Assembly (NCBI GenBank): GCA_963726975.1
Contig: CAVSEK010000007.1
Location: 185,347-249,346 of the forward strand
Length of the DNA: 64,000 nucleotides
From: CAVSEK01 sp963726975
GTDB taxonomy: Bacteria > Actinomycetota > Actinomycetes > Mycobacteriales > SCTD01
Direction of reading: 5' to 3'
A program made the translations under genes and the position numbers. Of the stretch, positions 27,587-35,238 are shown piece by piece (within the stretch, counting starts at the first letter, position 1; each line of letters begins with the position of its first letter). The notes under the pieces were generated by a model that worked only from the letters and a program-made list of their open reading frames with translations, was not told the origin of the DNA and made no database searches.

Positions 27587-27620
27587 CCCCGACAGGCCAC
27601 GGCTGACCCCGGCAGGCCCC
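27581..27620. repeat. 20-bp tandem duplication spanning the glnR stop codon
   Basis: GGCTGACCCCGACAGGCCAC (27581-27600) is followed directly by GGCTGACCCCGGCAGGCCCC (27601-27620). The first TGA is the glnR stop and the second copy repeats it in another frame. Confidence 0.85.
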
Positions 27621-27654
27621 GGGCGCACCGGCGCGCCGCCGCCCGCGGCTCCCG

Positions 27655-27660
27655 TAGCGT
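27655..27660 (+). promoter_or_regulatory. Putative leaderless -10 (TAGCGT) of mshD
   Basis: TAGCGT with exactly 7 nt to GTG 27668 and no ribosome binding site between them. This is the textbook actinobacterial leaderless layout. Confidence 0.55.
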
Positions 27661-27667
27661 TCGCCCC

Positions 27668-28585
27668 GTGCCCCCTGACCTGCGCACCTCCACCCGGCTC
27701 GACCCGGACGAGGTCGAGGCCGTCCGGGCGCTCGTCGACACCGCAGCCGAGGCCGACGGCGTGCTGCCGCTGTCCGAGCACGTCCTGCTGCACCTGCCGC
27801 TCGGCGGCGACGAGGACGTCCGGCACGTGCTCGTGCCCGGCCCGGACGGGCTGCTCGGCTACGCCCACCTCGACGTCACCGACCCGGTCGCGGGGTCCAG
27901 CGCCGAGCTCGTCGTGCACCCGTCCGCCCGGCGCGGCGGGACCGGGCGGTGCCTCGTCGAGGAGCTGCTCGGCCAGACCCCGGACGGCCGGCTGCGGCTG
28001 TGGGCGCACGGCGAGCACCCCGGCGCGGGGGCGCTCGCCCGCTCCTTCGGCTTCTCGCGCAGCCGCGTGCTGTGGCAGATGCGCCGGCCGCTGACCGAGG
28101 ACCTGCCGCCGTACGCCCTGCCCGAGGGGGTCGTGCTGCGCCCCTTCGTCGTCGGGGCGGACGAGCAGGAGTGGACGGCGCTCAACAACCGGGCGTTCGC
28201 CGACCACCCCGACCAGGGGCGCTGGGGCCTGCAGGAGGTGCTGCTGCGCGAGCAGGAGCCGTGGTTCGACGCGTCGGGGTTCCTGCTCGCCGAGCAGGAC
28301 GGCCGCCTCGTGGGCTTCCACTGGACCAAGGTGCACGGCTCCGACCCGGCCGCCGGTGACCACGCCCACGCGCCGGTCGGGGAGGTCTACGTCGTCGGCG
28401 TCGACCCGGCCGAGCAGGGCCGCGGCCTCGGCCCCGCGCTCACCCTCGCCGGGCTGCACTCCCTGCGCGACCGCGGCCTGGACCAGGTGCTGCTGTACGT
28501 CGACGAGAGCAACACCGCGGCCGTGCGCGTGTACGAGCGGCTCGGCTTCACCCGGGCCGCGACCGACGTCTGCTGGTCGCACTAG
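27668..28585 (+). CDS. mshD: Mycothiol synthase (tandem GNAT acetyltransferase)
   Basis: 305 aa, the normal MshD length. The N-terminal GNAT half is degenerate (AELVVHPSARRGGTGRCLVE). The C-terminal half is catalytic in the family, with ALNNRAFADHPDQGRWGL, GEVYVVGVDPAEQGRGLGPA (acetyl-CoA loop Q-GRGLG) and VLLYVDESNTAAVRVYERLG. It transfers acetyl from acetyl-CoA to the cysteine amine of Cys-GlcN-Ins, the last step of mycothiol synthesis. Mycothiol is restricted to Actinobacteria, so this also supports the host assignment. GTG 27668 follows TAGCGT by 7 nt. Confidence 0.93.
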   Translation: MPPDLRTSTRLDPDEVEAVRALVDTAAEADGVLPLSEHVLLHLPLGGDEDVRHVLVPGPDGLLGYAHLDVTDPVAGSSAELVVHPSARRGGTGRCLVEELLGQTPDGRLRLWAHGEHPGAGALARSFGFSRSRVLWQMRRPLTEDLPPYALPEGVVLRPFVVGADEQEWTALNNRAFADHPDQGRWGLQEVLLREQEPWFDASGFLLAEQDGRLVGFHWTKVHGSDPAAGDHAHAPVGEVYVVGVDPAEQGRGLGPALTLAGLHSLRDRGLDQVLLYVDESNTAAVRVYERLGFTRAATDVCWSH

Positions 28586-28655
28586 GGACGGACCGGCAGG
28601 ACCCGGACAGACCAGCCTGCCCCGGCGGGCGCCCGTGTCCCACCTCACGCGCCGC

Positions 28656-28677
28656 GTTCACCGCCTGTTCACCCACG
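28656..28677 (+). promoter_or_regulatory. PHO box (PhoP-binding direct repeats) upstream of pstS
   Basis: Two adjacent 11-nt units, GTTCACCGCCT (28656-28666) and GTTCACCCACG (28667-28677), match the GTTCACCCGCC-type unit known from Streptomyces PhoP targets. A TAGCGT follows after 27 nt (28678-28704). The arrangement suggests activation under phosphate limitation. A cognate phoR-phoP pair is not in the window. Confidence 0.8.
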
Positions 28678-28704
28678 CACCGGAGGGCGTCCACCTGCCC
28701 TCCC

Positions 28705-28710
28705 TAGCGT
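28705..28710 (+). promoter_or_regulatory. Putative -10 (TAGCGT) of the pst operon
   Basis: TAGCGT, 27 nt downstream of the PHO box and about 55 nt before GTG 28766. The leader has GGAAGGA at 28754-28760. Confidence 0.55.
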
Positions 28711-28765
28711 CGACGTCGCTGCAGGGTCACCGACCGGTGCCCCTCCCGAACGTGGAAGGACCCCC

Positions 28766-29863
28766 GTGAGCCTCACCCGGACCGGCCTGCTCGGCCTCGT
28801 CCTCGCCGGAGCCGCGACCCTCAGCGCCTGCGGCTCGGACCCCGTCACCAGCACGACCGCCAGCGGCGCCGCGCCGCAGGCGAGCAACTGCGCGGCCGGC
28901 TCGCTCACCGCCGGCGGGTCCAGCGCGCAGGCCAACGCGATGACCGAGTGGGTCAACGCCTACCAGGCGCAGTGCGCCGGGTCGACGGTCAACTACCAGA
29001 GCGTCGGGTCCGGCACCGGCCGGCAGAACTTCGCCTCCGGCACCTTCGACTTCGCCGGCTCCGACAGCGCGCTCAAGCCCGAGGAGCAGACCGCCGCGAC
29101 AGCGCGCTGCCAGGGCAACCCCGCGCTGGACCTGCCGATGGTCGTCGGCCCGATCGCCGTCGCCTACGACCTGCCCGGCGTCGACGGGCTCGTGCTGGAC
29201 GCCCCGACGCTGGCCAAGCTGTTCAGCGACCAGATCACCACCTGGGACGACCCGGCCATCGCCGCGCTCAACCCCGGCACGAAGCTGCCGAGCACCCCCG
29301 TGCAGGCGTTCCGCCGCGGCGACGACTCCGGCACGAGCGACAACTTCCAGAAGTACCTCGGTGCCGCCGCGCCGCAGGTCTGGACGTACGGCGCCGGCTC
29401 CAAGTTCAACGGCCCCGGCGGCCAGTCGGCGCAGAAATCCGACGGCGTGACCCAGGCGGTCAAGAGCACTCCCGGCGCGGTCACCTACGTCGAGCAGAGC
29501 TTCGCCGAGAACGCGTCCCTGTCCATCGCCAAGATCGCCACGGGCGCCGCGCAGCCCGTCGAGCTCAGCGCCGCGTCGGCCTCCAAGGGCCTGGCGACCG
29601 CGAAGGTCACGGGGACCGGCAACGACGTCACCCTGCAGCTGGACTACGCCACCAAGGCCGACGGCGCCTACCCCATCACCCTCGTGACGTACGAGGTCGT
29701 CTGCTCCACGGGCCTGCCGGCCGACAAGGCCGCGCTCGTCAAGGCCTTCCTCACCTACACCGCGAGCGCGGCGGGCCAGGGGATCCTCGAGAAGAACGGC
29801 TACGCGCCGCTGCCCGACAACATCGCCAGCAAGGTCCAGGCCGCGGTCGCGAGCCTGTCCTGA
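28766..29863 (+). CDS. pstS: Phosphate ABC transporter substrate-binding lipoprotein
   Basis: 365 aa. The signal peptide ends in lipobox LSAC (about residue 23), so it is a membrane-anchored lipoprotein. The PstS signature is clear: LTAGGSSAQANAMTEWVNAY, SVGSGTGRQNFASGTFDFAG (phosphate-ligand Ser/Gly loop), SDSALKPEE and AFRRGDDSGTSDNFQKYLG (Arg/Asp/Ser contacts). It captures phosphate for PstCAB. It is preceded by a PHO box and followed by a strong hairpin before pstC, which would favour higher pstS expression than the rest of the operon. Confidence 0.95.
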   Translation: MSLTRTGLLGLVLAGAATLSACGSDPVTSTTASGAAPQASNCAAGSLTAGGSSAQANAMTEWVNAYQAQCAGSTVNYQSVGSGTGRQNFASGTFDFAGSDSALKPEEQTAATARCQGNPALDLPMVVGPIAVAYDLPGVDGLVLDAPTLAKLFSDQITTWDDPAIAALNPGTKLPSTPVQAFRRGDDSGTSDNFQKYLGAAAPQVWTYGAGSKFNGPGGQSAQKSDGVTQAVKSTPGAVTYVEQSFAENASLSIAKIATGAAQPVELSAASASKGLATAKVTGTGNDVTLQLDYATKADGAYPITLVTYEVVCSTGLPADKAALVKAFLTYTASAAGQGILEKNGYAPLPDNIASKVQAAVASLS

Positions 29864-29887
29864 CCTCCTGACCCGAGCACCGGCCCA

Positions 29888-29925
29888 GGGCGCCCCTCCC
29901 CCGCTGCGGCGGGGGCGGGGCGCCC
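29888..29925 (+). terminator. Intercistronic hairpin between pstS and pstC
   Basis: Arms 29888-29904 and 29909-29925 form 16 of 17 pairs (one T/C mismatch) around a 4-nt loop, almost entirely G-C. No T-run follows. It may act as an attenuator or as an RNA stabiliser that gives more pstS than pstCAB mRNA. Confidence 0.65.
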
Positions 29926-29953
29926 TAGGCTCTCCCCCGATCAGGAGGACGTC

Positions 29954-31018
29954 ATGAGCCTGGGCCCGATGCCCCCGGTCGAGACCGACCCCGCCGACGC
30001 GCGCCCGGGCAGCCCGAGCGGCAGCGGCTCGCGCCCCGACGAGTCCGTCGTGCGGGTCGGCGCCGGCGCGCTCCCCCGCACCGGCGGCAGCGGCGAGCGC
30101 CGGGGCGACCGCGTCTTCCGCGGGTTGTCCCGCGGCGCCGGGATCCTCCTGCTGGCCATCATCGTCGCGATCGCCGTCTTCCTCGTCGTGCGCGCGGTGC
30201 CGTCGCTGCGCGACAACCAGGGCAACTTCCTCACCAGCACCGCGTGGGACCCCAACGCCACCCCGCCGGTCTTCGGCATCGCCGCGCTGGCCTTCGGCAC
30301 GGTGCTGTCCAGCCTGCTCGCGCTGCTGCTCGCCTTCCCCGTCGCGCTCGGCGTCGCGCTGTTCATCAGCCACTACGCGCCGCGCCGGCTCGCCGCCCCC
30401 CTGGGCTACGTCATCGACCTGCTCGCCGCGGTGCCGAGCGTCGTCTACGGCCTCTGGGGCATCCTCTACCTCAACGCCAAGATCATCGACACGTCGGCGT
30501 TCCTCGCCGACCACGTCGGCTGGCTGCCGCTGTTCGGCAACCAGGGCGTCTTCGGCCGCTCGGTCCTGCTCGCCTCCGTCGTGCTCGCCGTGATGATCCT
30601 GCCGATCATCGCCTCGCTGAGCCGCGAGGTGCTCCTGCAGGTCCCGGCCGCCCACCAGGAGGCCGCGCTCGCCCTGGGCGCCACCCGCTGGGAGATGGTG
30701 CGTACGGCCGTCCTGCCCTTCGCCCGCCCCGGCATCGTCGGCGCGACGATGCTCGGCCTGGGCCGCGCGCTCGGGGAGACCATCGCCGTCGCGATCGTCC
30801 TGTCGCCCGCCTTCGTCATCAGCTTCGACGTCCTCGTACCGTCCCGCGGCAACACCATCGCAGCCAACATCGCCAACGGCTTCGGCGAGGCGTCGCCCAC
30901 CGGGCGCAGCGCGCTCATCGCCAGCGGGCTGGTGCTGTTCGCCATCACCCTCGTCGTCAACATGATCGCCCGCGCCGTCATCTACCGCCGTCGCGAGTTC
31001 GCCGGGGGCGCCGCGTGA
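29954..31018 (+). CDS. pstC: Phosphate ABC transporter permease PstC
   Basis: 354 aa with six expected membrane helices after a long, polar N-terminus (about 60 residues). The permease (EAA-type) region includes PSVVYGLWGILYLNA, SREVLLQVPAAHQEAALALG and GRALGETIAVAIVLSPAF, all standard for PstC. Together with PstA it forms the membrane channel of the phosphate importer. ATG 29954 has AGGAGG at 29943-29948. Its stop overlaps pstA (GTGA). Confidence 0.95.
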   Translation: MSLGPMPPVETDPADARPGSPSGSGSRPDESVVRVGAGALPRTGGSGERRGDRVFRGLSRGAGILLLAIIVAIAVFLVVRAVPSLRDNQGNFLTSTAWDPNATPPVFGIAALAFGTVLSSLLALLLAFPVALGVALFISHYAPRRLAAPLGYVIDLLAAVPSVVYGLWGILYLNAKIIDTSAFLADHVGWLPLFGNQGVFGRSVLLASVVLAVMILPIIASLSREVLLQVPAAHQEAALALGATRWEMVRTAVLPFARPGIVGATMLGLGRALGETIAVAIVLSPAFVISFDVLVPSRGNTIAANIANGFGEASPTGRSALIASGLVLFAITLVVNMIARAVIYRRREFAGGAA

Positions 31019-32088
31019 CCACGCGCCCGGCCGTCCCCGCCCCCGCCCCCGCCCCCGCCCCCGCCGGGCTGCGCACCGCCACGGTCCTGAGCCGCCCGGC
31101 GCTGGCCGGGCTCGCGCTGGCCTCGCTCGCCGTCACGGCCGGGCTGTTCGCCGCCACCGACCTGCAGGGCCGGGCCGGCTTCGTCGTCGTGCTCGTGCTC
31201 GTGCACCTGGCGCTGCAGACCGCCGTCTCCACCGCGGTCGAGGGGCGGCGACGGGCCGCCGACCGGTTCGTCACCACCGTCGTCGGCACCGCGTTCCTCG
31301 TCGCGCTCGCGCCGCTGGTGAGCGTGCTGCAGTACACCGTCACCCAGGGCCTCACCCGCTTCGACGCCGACTTCTTCCGGCTGTCGCTGCGCGGCATCGG
31401 GGTGCGCGACCCCGGCGGCGGCGCCTACCACGCGATCATGGGGACGCTGGAGCAGGTGGGGCTGGCGACGCTGTTCAGCGTCCCGCTCGGGATCCTCGTC
31501 GCCGTCTACGTCGTGGAGTACGGCCGGGGCCGGCTCGCTGCGAGCATCCGCTTCTTCGTCGACGTCATGACCGGCATCCCGTCGGTCGTCGCCGGCCTGT
31601 TCGTGCTGTCGTCGTGGATCCTCGGGCTCGGCTTCGGCTACTCCGGCTTCGCGGCCGCGCTCGCCCTCACGATCCTCATGCTGCCGACGGTCGTGCGCAG
31701 CAGCGAGGAGATGCTCAAGCTCGTGCCCGACGCGCTGCGCGAGGGCAGCCTGGCGCTCGGCGTGCCGCAGTGGAAGACGGTGCTGCGCATCGTCCTGCCG
31801 ACCGCGCTGCCCGGCGTCGTCACCGGCGTCATGCTCGCCGTCGCCCGCGCGATGGGCGAGACCGCGCCGGTGCTGCTCACGGCGCTCGGCACCAACAACA
31901 TCAACCTCGACCCGTTCAGCGGGCCGCAGTCGTCGATCCCGCTCTACATCTTCCAGTCCGCGGGCAACTCCCTGCAGACCTTCGTCGACCGGGCCTGGAC
32001 CGCGGCGCTGACGCTCATCCTGATCATCATGCTGCTCAACCTGCTCGCCCGGCTCGTCATCCGCCGCAGCACCCTCCGGAAGGGCTGA
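31015..32088 (+). CDS. pstA: Phosphate ABC transporter permease PstA
   Basis: 357 aa. The N-terminus carries a short Pro-Ala repeat (PAPAPAPAP) encoded by a CCCGCC tandem tract at about 31033-31065, then two extra membrane segments. The core has GTLEQVGLATLFSVPLGILV, TGIPSVVAGLFVLSSWILGL, KLVPDALREGSLALGVPQWK (EAA loop) and ARAMGETAPVLLTAL. These are hallmarks of PstA, partner of PstC. The stop is followed one base later by pstB. Confidence 0.95.
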   Translation: MTTRPAVPAPAPAPAPAGLRTATVLSRPALAGLALASLAVTAGLFAATDLQGRAGFVVVLVLVHLALQTAVSTAVEGRRRAADRFVTTVVGTAFLVALAPLVSVLQYTVTQGLTRFDADFFRLSLRGIGVRDPGGGAYHAIMGTLEQVGLATLFSVPLGILVAVYVVEYGRGRLAASIRFFVDVMTGIPSVVAGLFVLSSWILGLGFGYSGFAAALALTILMLPTVVRSSEEMLKLVPDALREGSLALGVPQWKTVLRIVLPTALPGVVTGVMLAVARAMGETAPVLLTALGTNNINLDPFSGPQSSIPLYIFQSAGNSLQTFVDRAWTAALTLILIIMLLNLLARLVIRRSTLRKG

Positions 32089-32089
32089 C

Positions 32090-32866
32090 ATGGCCAAGCG
32101 CATCGAGGCCCGCGGGGTCAACGCCTTCTACGGCGGCTTCCGGGCCATCGCCGACGTCGACCTCGTCATCGAGCCCAAGACGATCACCGCCCTCATCGGG
32201 CCGTCGGGCTGCGGGAAGTCGACCTTCCTGCGCACCATCAACCGGATGCACGAGGTCGTGCCCGGCGGCCGCGTCGAGGGGCAGCTCCTGCTCGACGACG
32301 AGGACATCTACGCCCGCGGGGTCGACCCCACCGGGGTGCGGCGCACGATCGGCATGGTCTTCCAGCGGCCCAACCCGTTCCCGACGATGTCGATCTACGA
32401 CAACGTCGCCGCGGGCCTGCGCCTCAACGGCGTGCGCGCCAAGGGCGAGCTGGACGACGCCGTCGAGCGGTCGCTCAAGGGCGCCAACCTGTGGAAGGAG
32501 GTGTCGGGCCGCCTCGGCAAGCCCGGCGCCGGCCTGTCCGGCGGTCAGCAGCAGCGGCTGTGCATCGCCCGCGCCATCGCCGTCGAGCCGCAGGTGCTGC
32601 TCATGGACGAGCCCTGCTCGGCCCTCGACCCGATCTCCACGCTGGCGATCGAGGACCTCATGACCGAGCTCAAGGACCGCTTCACCATCATCATCGTCAC
32701 CCACAACATGCAGCAGGCCGCACGGGTCTCCGACCGGACGGGCTTCTTCACCATCGAGGGCACCGGCGAGCCGGGCCGGCTCGTCGAGATCGACGACACC
32801 CAGAAGATCTTCCGCAACCCGAGCGAGAAGAAGACCGAGGACTACATCACCGGCCGCTTCGGCTGA
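32090..32866 (+). CDS. pstB: Phosphate ABC transporter ATPase
   Basis: 258 aa, full length. It has Walker A GPSGCGKST (near residue 40), MVFQRPNPFPTMSIYDNVAA (Q-loop), signature LSGGQQQRLCIARAIA, Walker B VLLMDEPCSALDPIST and a switch histidine in IVTHNMQQAARVSD. The C-terminal NPSEKKTEDYITGRFG is the PstB-specific end. It powers phosphate uptake and, in many bacteria, takes part in PhoR signalling. It is the last gene of the operon; a hairpin begins 23 nt after the stop. Confidence 0.96.
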   Translation: MAKRIEARGVNAFYGGFRAIADVDLVIEPKTITALIGPSGCGKSTFLRTINRMHEVVPGGRVEGQLLLDDEDIYARGVDPTGVRRTIGMVFQRPNPFPTMSIYDNVAAGLRLNGVRAKGELDDAVERSLKGANLWKEVSGRLGKPGAGLSGGQQQRLCIARAIAVEPQVLLMDEPCSALDPISTLAIEDLMTELKDRFTIIIVTHNMQQAARVSDRTGFFTIEGTGEPGRLVEIDDTQKIFRNPSEKKTEDYITGRFG

Positions 32867-32889
32867 CCCTGGCGCTGACGCGGGCGACG

Positions 32890-32942
32890 ATCTACCGCTC
32901 CGGGCGGACGACACGCCGGACGAGCCGCCCCGCGCGGTAGAT
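32890..32942 (+). terminator. Probable pst operon terminator hairpin
   Basis: ATCTACCGC (32890-32898) pairs with GCGGTAGAT (32934-32942), and an inner GGGCGG pairs with CCGCCC. The stem is 15 pairs with a 3-nt internal loop and a 17-nt apical loop. No T-tract follows. Confidence 0.55.
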
Positions 32943-32989
32943 CACCAGCGGGGCGGCCGGGCGCGGTAGACCACCAGCGGGGCGGCCGT
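32932..32989. repeat. 29-bp tandem repeat, two copies, downstream of pstB
   Basis: Copies at 32932-32960 and 32961-32989 differ at two positions (GCGCGGTAGAT/CCACCAGCG and the last base), and a 6-base third start follows. The first copy supplies the right arm of the pstB hairpin. It ends next to the stop of the leftward lipoprotein gene. Confidence 0.85.
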
Positions 32990-32998
32990 GCGCGGCTG

Positions 32999-33477
32999 CT
33001 ACTCGTTGACGAGGACGGGCAGCGACAGCACCGCGCTGCGGATCCGCGGGCCGTACGCCGGGTCGGCCGGCACGGTGAGCGCGAGGTGCTCCTGCGGTGG
33101 GCCGGTCGGCGCGCCGCCCTCCGGCGGCTGGTGCACCGCGCGGCCACGCCGAGCAGCACCCCGGCGGCGTCGTAGAAGTCGGCGTCCAGCTCGAGCACGA
33201 CGACGTCGCTGACGTCGGACGTGATGGTCAGCTCGGCGCGCACGCCGGCCGCGTCGAGCGCGGTCGGGCCCAGCGCGACCCGGTCGTCGAACGGACCCGG
33301 CCGCAGCGCGACCGTGCCGGCGGCCGGGACCGCCGCCAGCCGGGCCGGTGCCGGGGCGGCCGTCGGGCCCGGGCGGAGCGCGGCGACGGACGGGGACGAG
33401 GACGGTGCGGAGGACGAGCAGCCCGCCAGCAGCGCGGCGAGCAGGGGCGCCAGCAGGAGGGCGGGGGTGCGGGACAC
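32999..33477 (-). CDS. Small lipoprotein of unknown function, one frameshift as read
   Basis: About 159 aa if repaired. The signal peptide PALLLAPLLAALLAGC ends in a lipobox (LAGC), followed by a Ser-rich linker. The soluble part reads GTVALRPGPFDDRVALGPTA and RAELTITSDVSDVVVLELDA, a beta-rich pattern. Near 33145 one base seems missing. In the shifted frame it continues AVHQPPEGGAPTGPPQEHLA and ends RSAVLSLPVLVNE. I do not recognise the family. It lies between pstB and the alkaline phosphatase, so a phosphate-related role is possible but unsupported. Confidence 0.6.
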
Positions 33478-33505
33478 GAGGACCTCTCGGGTGAGCAGAC
33501 GTGCC

Positions 33506-33540
33506 GCGTCCGGCCCGGGCGACGTGCCCGGGCCGGACGC
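33506..33540 (-). terminator. Strong hairpin downstream of the alkaline phosphatase gene
   Basis: A perfect 15-bp inverted repeat, GCGTCCGGCCCGGGC (33506-33520) and its complement (33526-33540), with a 5-nt loop. It begins 32 nt after the phosphatase stop. There is no T-run, but G-C hairpins of this kind are common actinobacterial terminators. Confidence 0.7.
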
Positions 33541-33572
33541 GGTGGCCCCGCCAGGGGCGCAGGAGCAGCGGG

Positions 33573-35123
33573 CTAGCGCGGGGCGGTGCCGGGGTTCGGG
33601 GCCGCGCCGGCGAGCCCGTCGAGCGCGCCGAACATCTTCTTGTAGATGTCGGTGTTGTCGTACGACCCGAGGAACAGCGAGCTCTTCGGGCCGGTGGAGA
33701 ACAGCGTCACGTCGGCGCCGGTGTGGTTGCCCGACAGGTAGGTCAGCCAGAGGCTGGCCGCCGGGTCGCCGTCGCGCACGTCAGCGGGGTCGTCGGGGGT
33801 GCGGAAGGTCGCGGGGGCGAAGTTCCGGGGGTCGCCCGCGCCGCTGCCGTTGACCGGGCCGGACGAGCGCGACGGGTCGAGCGTGCCCCCCGTCGGCCGG
33901 CTCGGCGTGCCGTTGTTCGCGGGGTTGCCCGAATCGGTGTTGGCCGGCGGCGTGGTCGCCTCGGCGTTGGTGGAGGTGCCCGGCTCGATGATGTTGAAGC
34001 CCGCGCACTCGTGGTCGGCGGTGACGATGACCAGCGTGTGGCCGTCGCGGGCGGCGAAGTCGTACGCCGCCTGGACCGCGTCGTCGAACGCCTTCATCTC
34101 ACCGAGGGTCTGCGCGGCGTCGTTGGCGTGCGAGCGCTTGTCGATGAGGGCACCCTCGACCTGCAGGAAGAAGCCCTTGTCGTGGACCGGCTTGTCGAGC
34201 GGCCGGCCGCGCAGCAGGCGCAGGGCGTCGGTGGTCATCTGCTGCAGCGTGGGCTCGTCCTTGACGGGCGAGCCGTCGGGCGCGGCCTGCTTGGACGTCT
34301 CGACGGTCAGGTTGCCGCGGTTGAACAGGCCCACGACCTTGGGCCTGCCGCCCAAGGCGGCCAGCTCCTGCCTGGTCGCGACGCGCTGCGTGGCGGCGCT
34401 CTGGCCACCCGGGGGCAGCGACGGGTCGCCGAAGTCGCCGAGCACGCGGTAGCCCTGCGCCCACAGCGCGGCGGCGTCGTCGGGCTCGAAGCGGCCCAGG
34501 CCGCCGCCGAGGACGACGTCGGCGGTGCCGTTGCGGGCGATCTGCTCGGCGATCGGCGTGACGAGCGTCCGGTCGCTCGGGGGCGCCTCACCGGCGGGCA
34601 GGCAGGCGGCGTCGCTGTAGGTCGGGCCCTGGCAGCCGCGCAGCAGGGCGTGGCTCATCATCCCGGCCGGCGTGGCGTCGGTGACCTCCGCGGTCGAGAC
34701 GTTGCCGGTGCGCAGCCCGGCCTTCTTCGCCGCCTCCATGATCGAGGCGACGGAGCGCCCGTACGCGTCGACCCCGATCGCGCCGTTGTAGCTCTTCACG
34801 CCGGTCGACCAGGCGGTCGACGAGGCGGCGGAGTCGGTGACGAGCTCGGGCTGGGCGCTGTCCTCGTGGACGGCGTAGGTGCTGACCTGGCCGACGACGG
34901 GGGCGCGCTCCATGGACAGGCGTCCGCGCGCGCCGTAGGAGCGCTCGCGCGCGGCGGTGAGGTGGGTGCGGCCCATGCCGTCGCCGATGAGCAGGATGAT
35001 GTTCTTCACGGTGCCGTCGGCCGGAGCGGCGGAGGCCGGGCTCGGCGAGGTCACGGCCGCGGTCGTGGCGACCGAGGCGGCCGCCAGGGCGAGCGCGCCG
35101 AGGCGCAGCGGGGTGCGGGTCAC
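33573..35123 (-). CDS. Alkaline phosphatase (PhoA superfamily), secreted
   Basis: 516 aa. The Sec signal peptide (LGALALAAASVATTAAVTSP, cleavage near ASA-AP) is followed by IILLIGDGMGRTHLTAARE (metal Asp) and the nucleophile region LVTDSAASSTAWSTGVKSYN (Ser after Asp-Ser-Ala). DATPAGMMSHAL, EGALIDKRSHANDA, VTADHECAGF and GNHTGADV supply the remaining zinc/magnesium ligands. It would release phosphate from organic esters outside the cell. A PHO box and TAGCGT precede it with the same spacing as at pstS, so co-induction under phosphate starvation is likely. Confidence 0.92.
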   Translation of the reverse strand: MTRTPLRLGALALAAASVATTAAVTSPSPASAAPADGTVKNIILLIGDGMGRTHLTAARERSYGARGRLSMERAPVVGQVSTYAVHEDSAQPELVTDSAASSTAWSTGVKSYNGAIGVDAYGRSVASIMEAAKKAGLRTGNVSTAEVTDATPAGMMSHALLRGCQGPTYSDAACLPAGEAPPSDRTLVTPIAEQIARNGTADVVLGGGLGRFEPDDAAALWAQGYRVLGDFGDPSLPPGGQSAATQRVATRQELAALGGRPKVVGLFNRGNLTVETSKQAAPDGSPVKDEPTLQQMTTDALRLLRGRPLDKPVHDKGFFLQVEGALIDKRSHANDAAQTLGEMKAFDDAVQAAYDFAARDGHTLVIVTADHECAGFNIIEPGTSTNAEATTPPANTDSGNPANNGTPSRPTGGTLDPSRSSGPVNGSGAGDPRNFAPATFRTPDDPADVRDGDPAASLWLTYLSGNHTGADVTLFSTGPKSSLFLGSYDNTDIYKKMFGALDGLAGAAPNPGTAPR

Positions 35124-35170
35124 GGGGATCCTCTCGTCGTCCCCCCGGGTGGTCGGGCGGACGACGGCGG

Positions 35171-35176
35171 ACGCTA
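35171..35176 (-). promoter_or_regulatory. Putative -10 (TAGCGT) of the alkaline phosphatase gene
   Basis: TAGCGT on the minus strand, about 47 nt before ATG 35123 and 27 nt after the PHO box. It is identical in sequence and spacing to the pstS promoter. Confidence 0.55.
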
Positions 35177-35203
35177 GGCAGGCCGTGCGGTCGCCCGGCA
35201 GAC

Positions 35204-35225
35204 CTGCGGTGAACGGCGGGCGAAG
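35204..35225 (-). promoter_or_regulatory. PHO box upstream of the alkaline phosphatase gene
   Basis: On the minus strand two adjacent 11-nt units read CTTCGCCCGCC (35225-35215) and GTTCACCGCAG (35214-35204). The first keeps 9 of 11 positions of the Streptomyces-type GTTCACCCGCC unit. The box lies 27 nt before TAGCGT, exactly as at pstS. Confidence 0.7.
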
Positions 35226-35238
35226 CCTGGCGGGCCGG

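Noticed and set aside
28595..28621. GGCAGG/CCTGCC inverted repeat after mshD as a terminator
   Set aside because: Only a 6-bp stem with a 15-nt loop, which is expected by chance in this composition.
28640..28655. A third PHO unit before the pstS box
   Set aside because: CCTCACGCGCC resembles the unit but is separated by extra bases and does not keep the 11-nt register.
32842..33150. Long C-terminal extension of the lipoprotein gene in its first frame
   Set aside because: That frame becomes Arg/Ser/Pro-rich and runs antisense into the end of pstB. The shifted frame gives a sensible ending at 32999.
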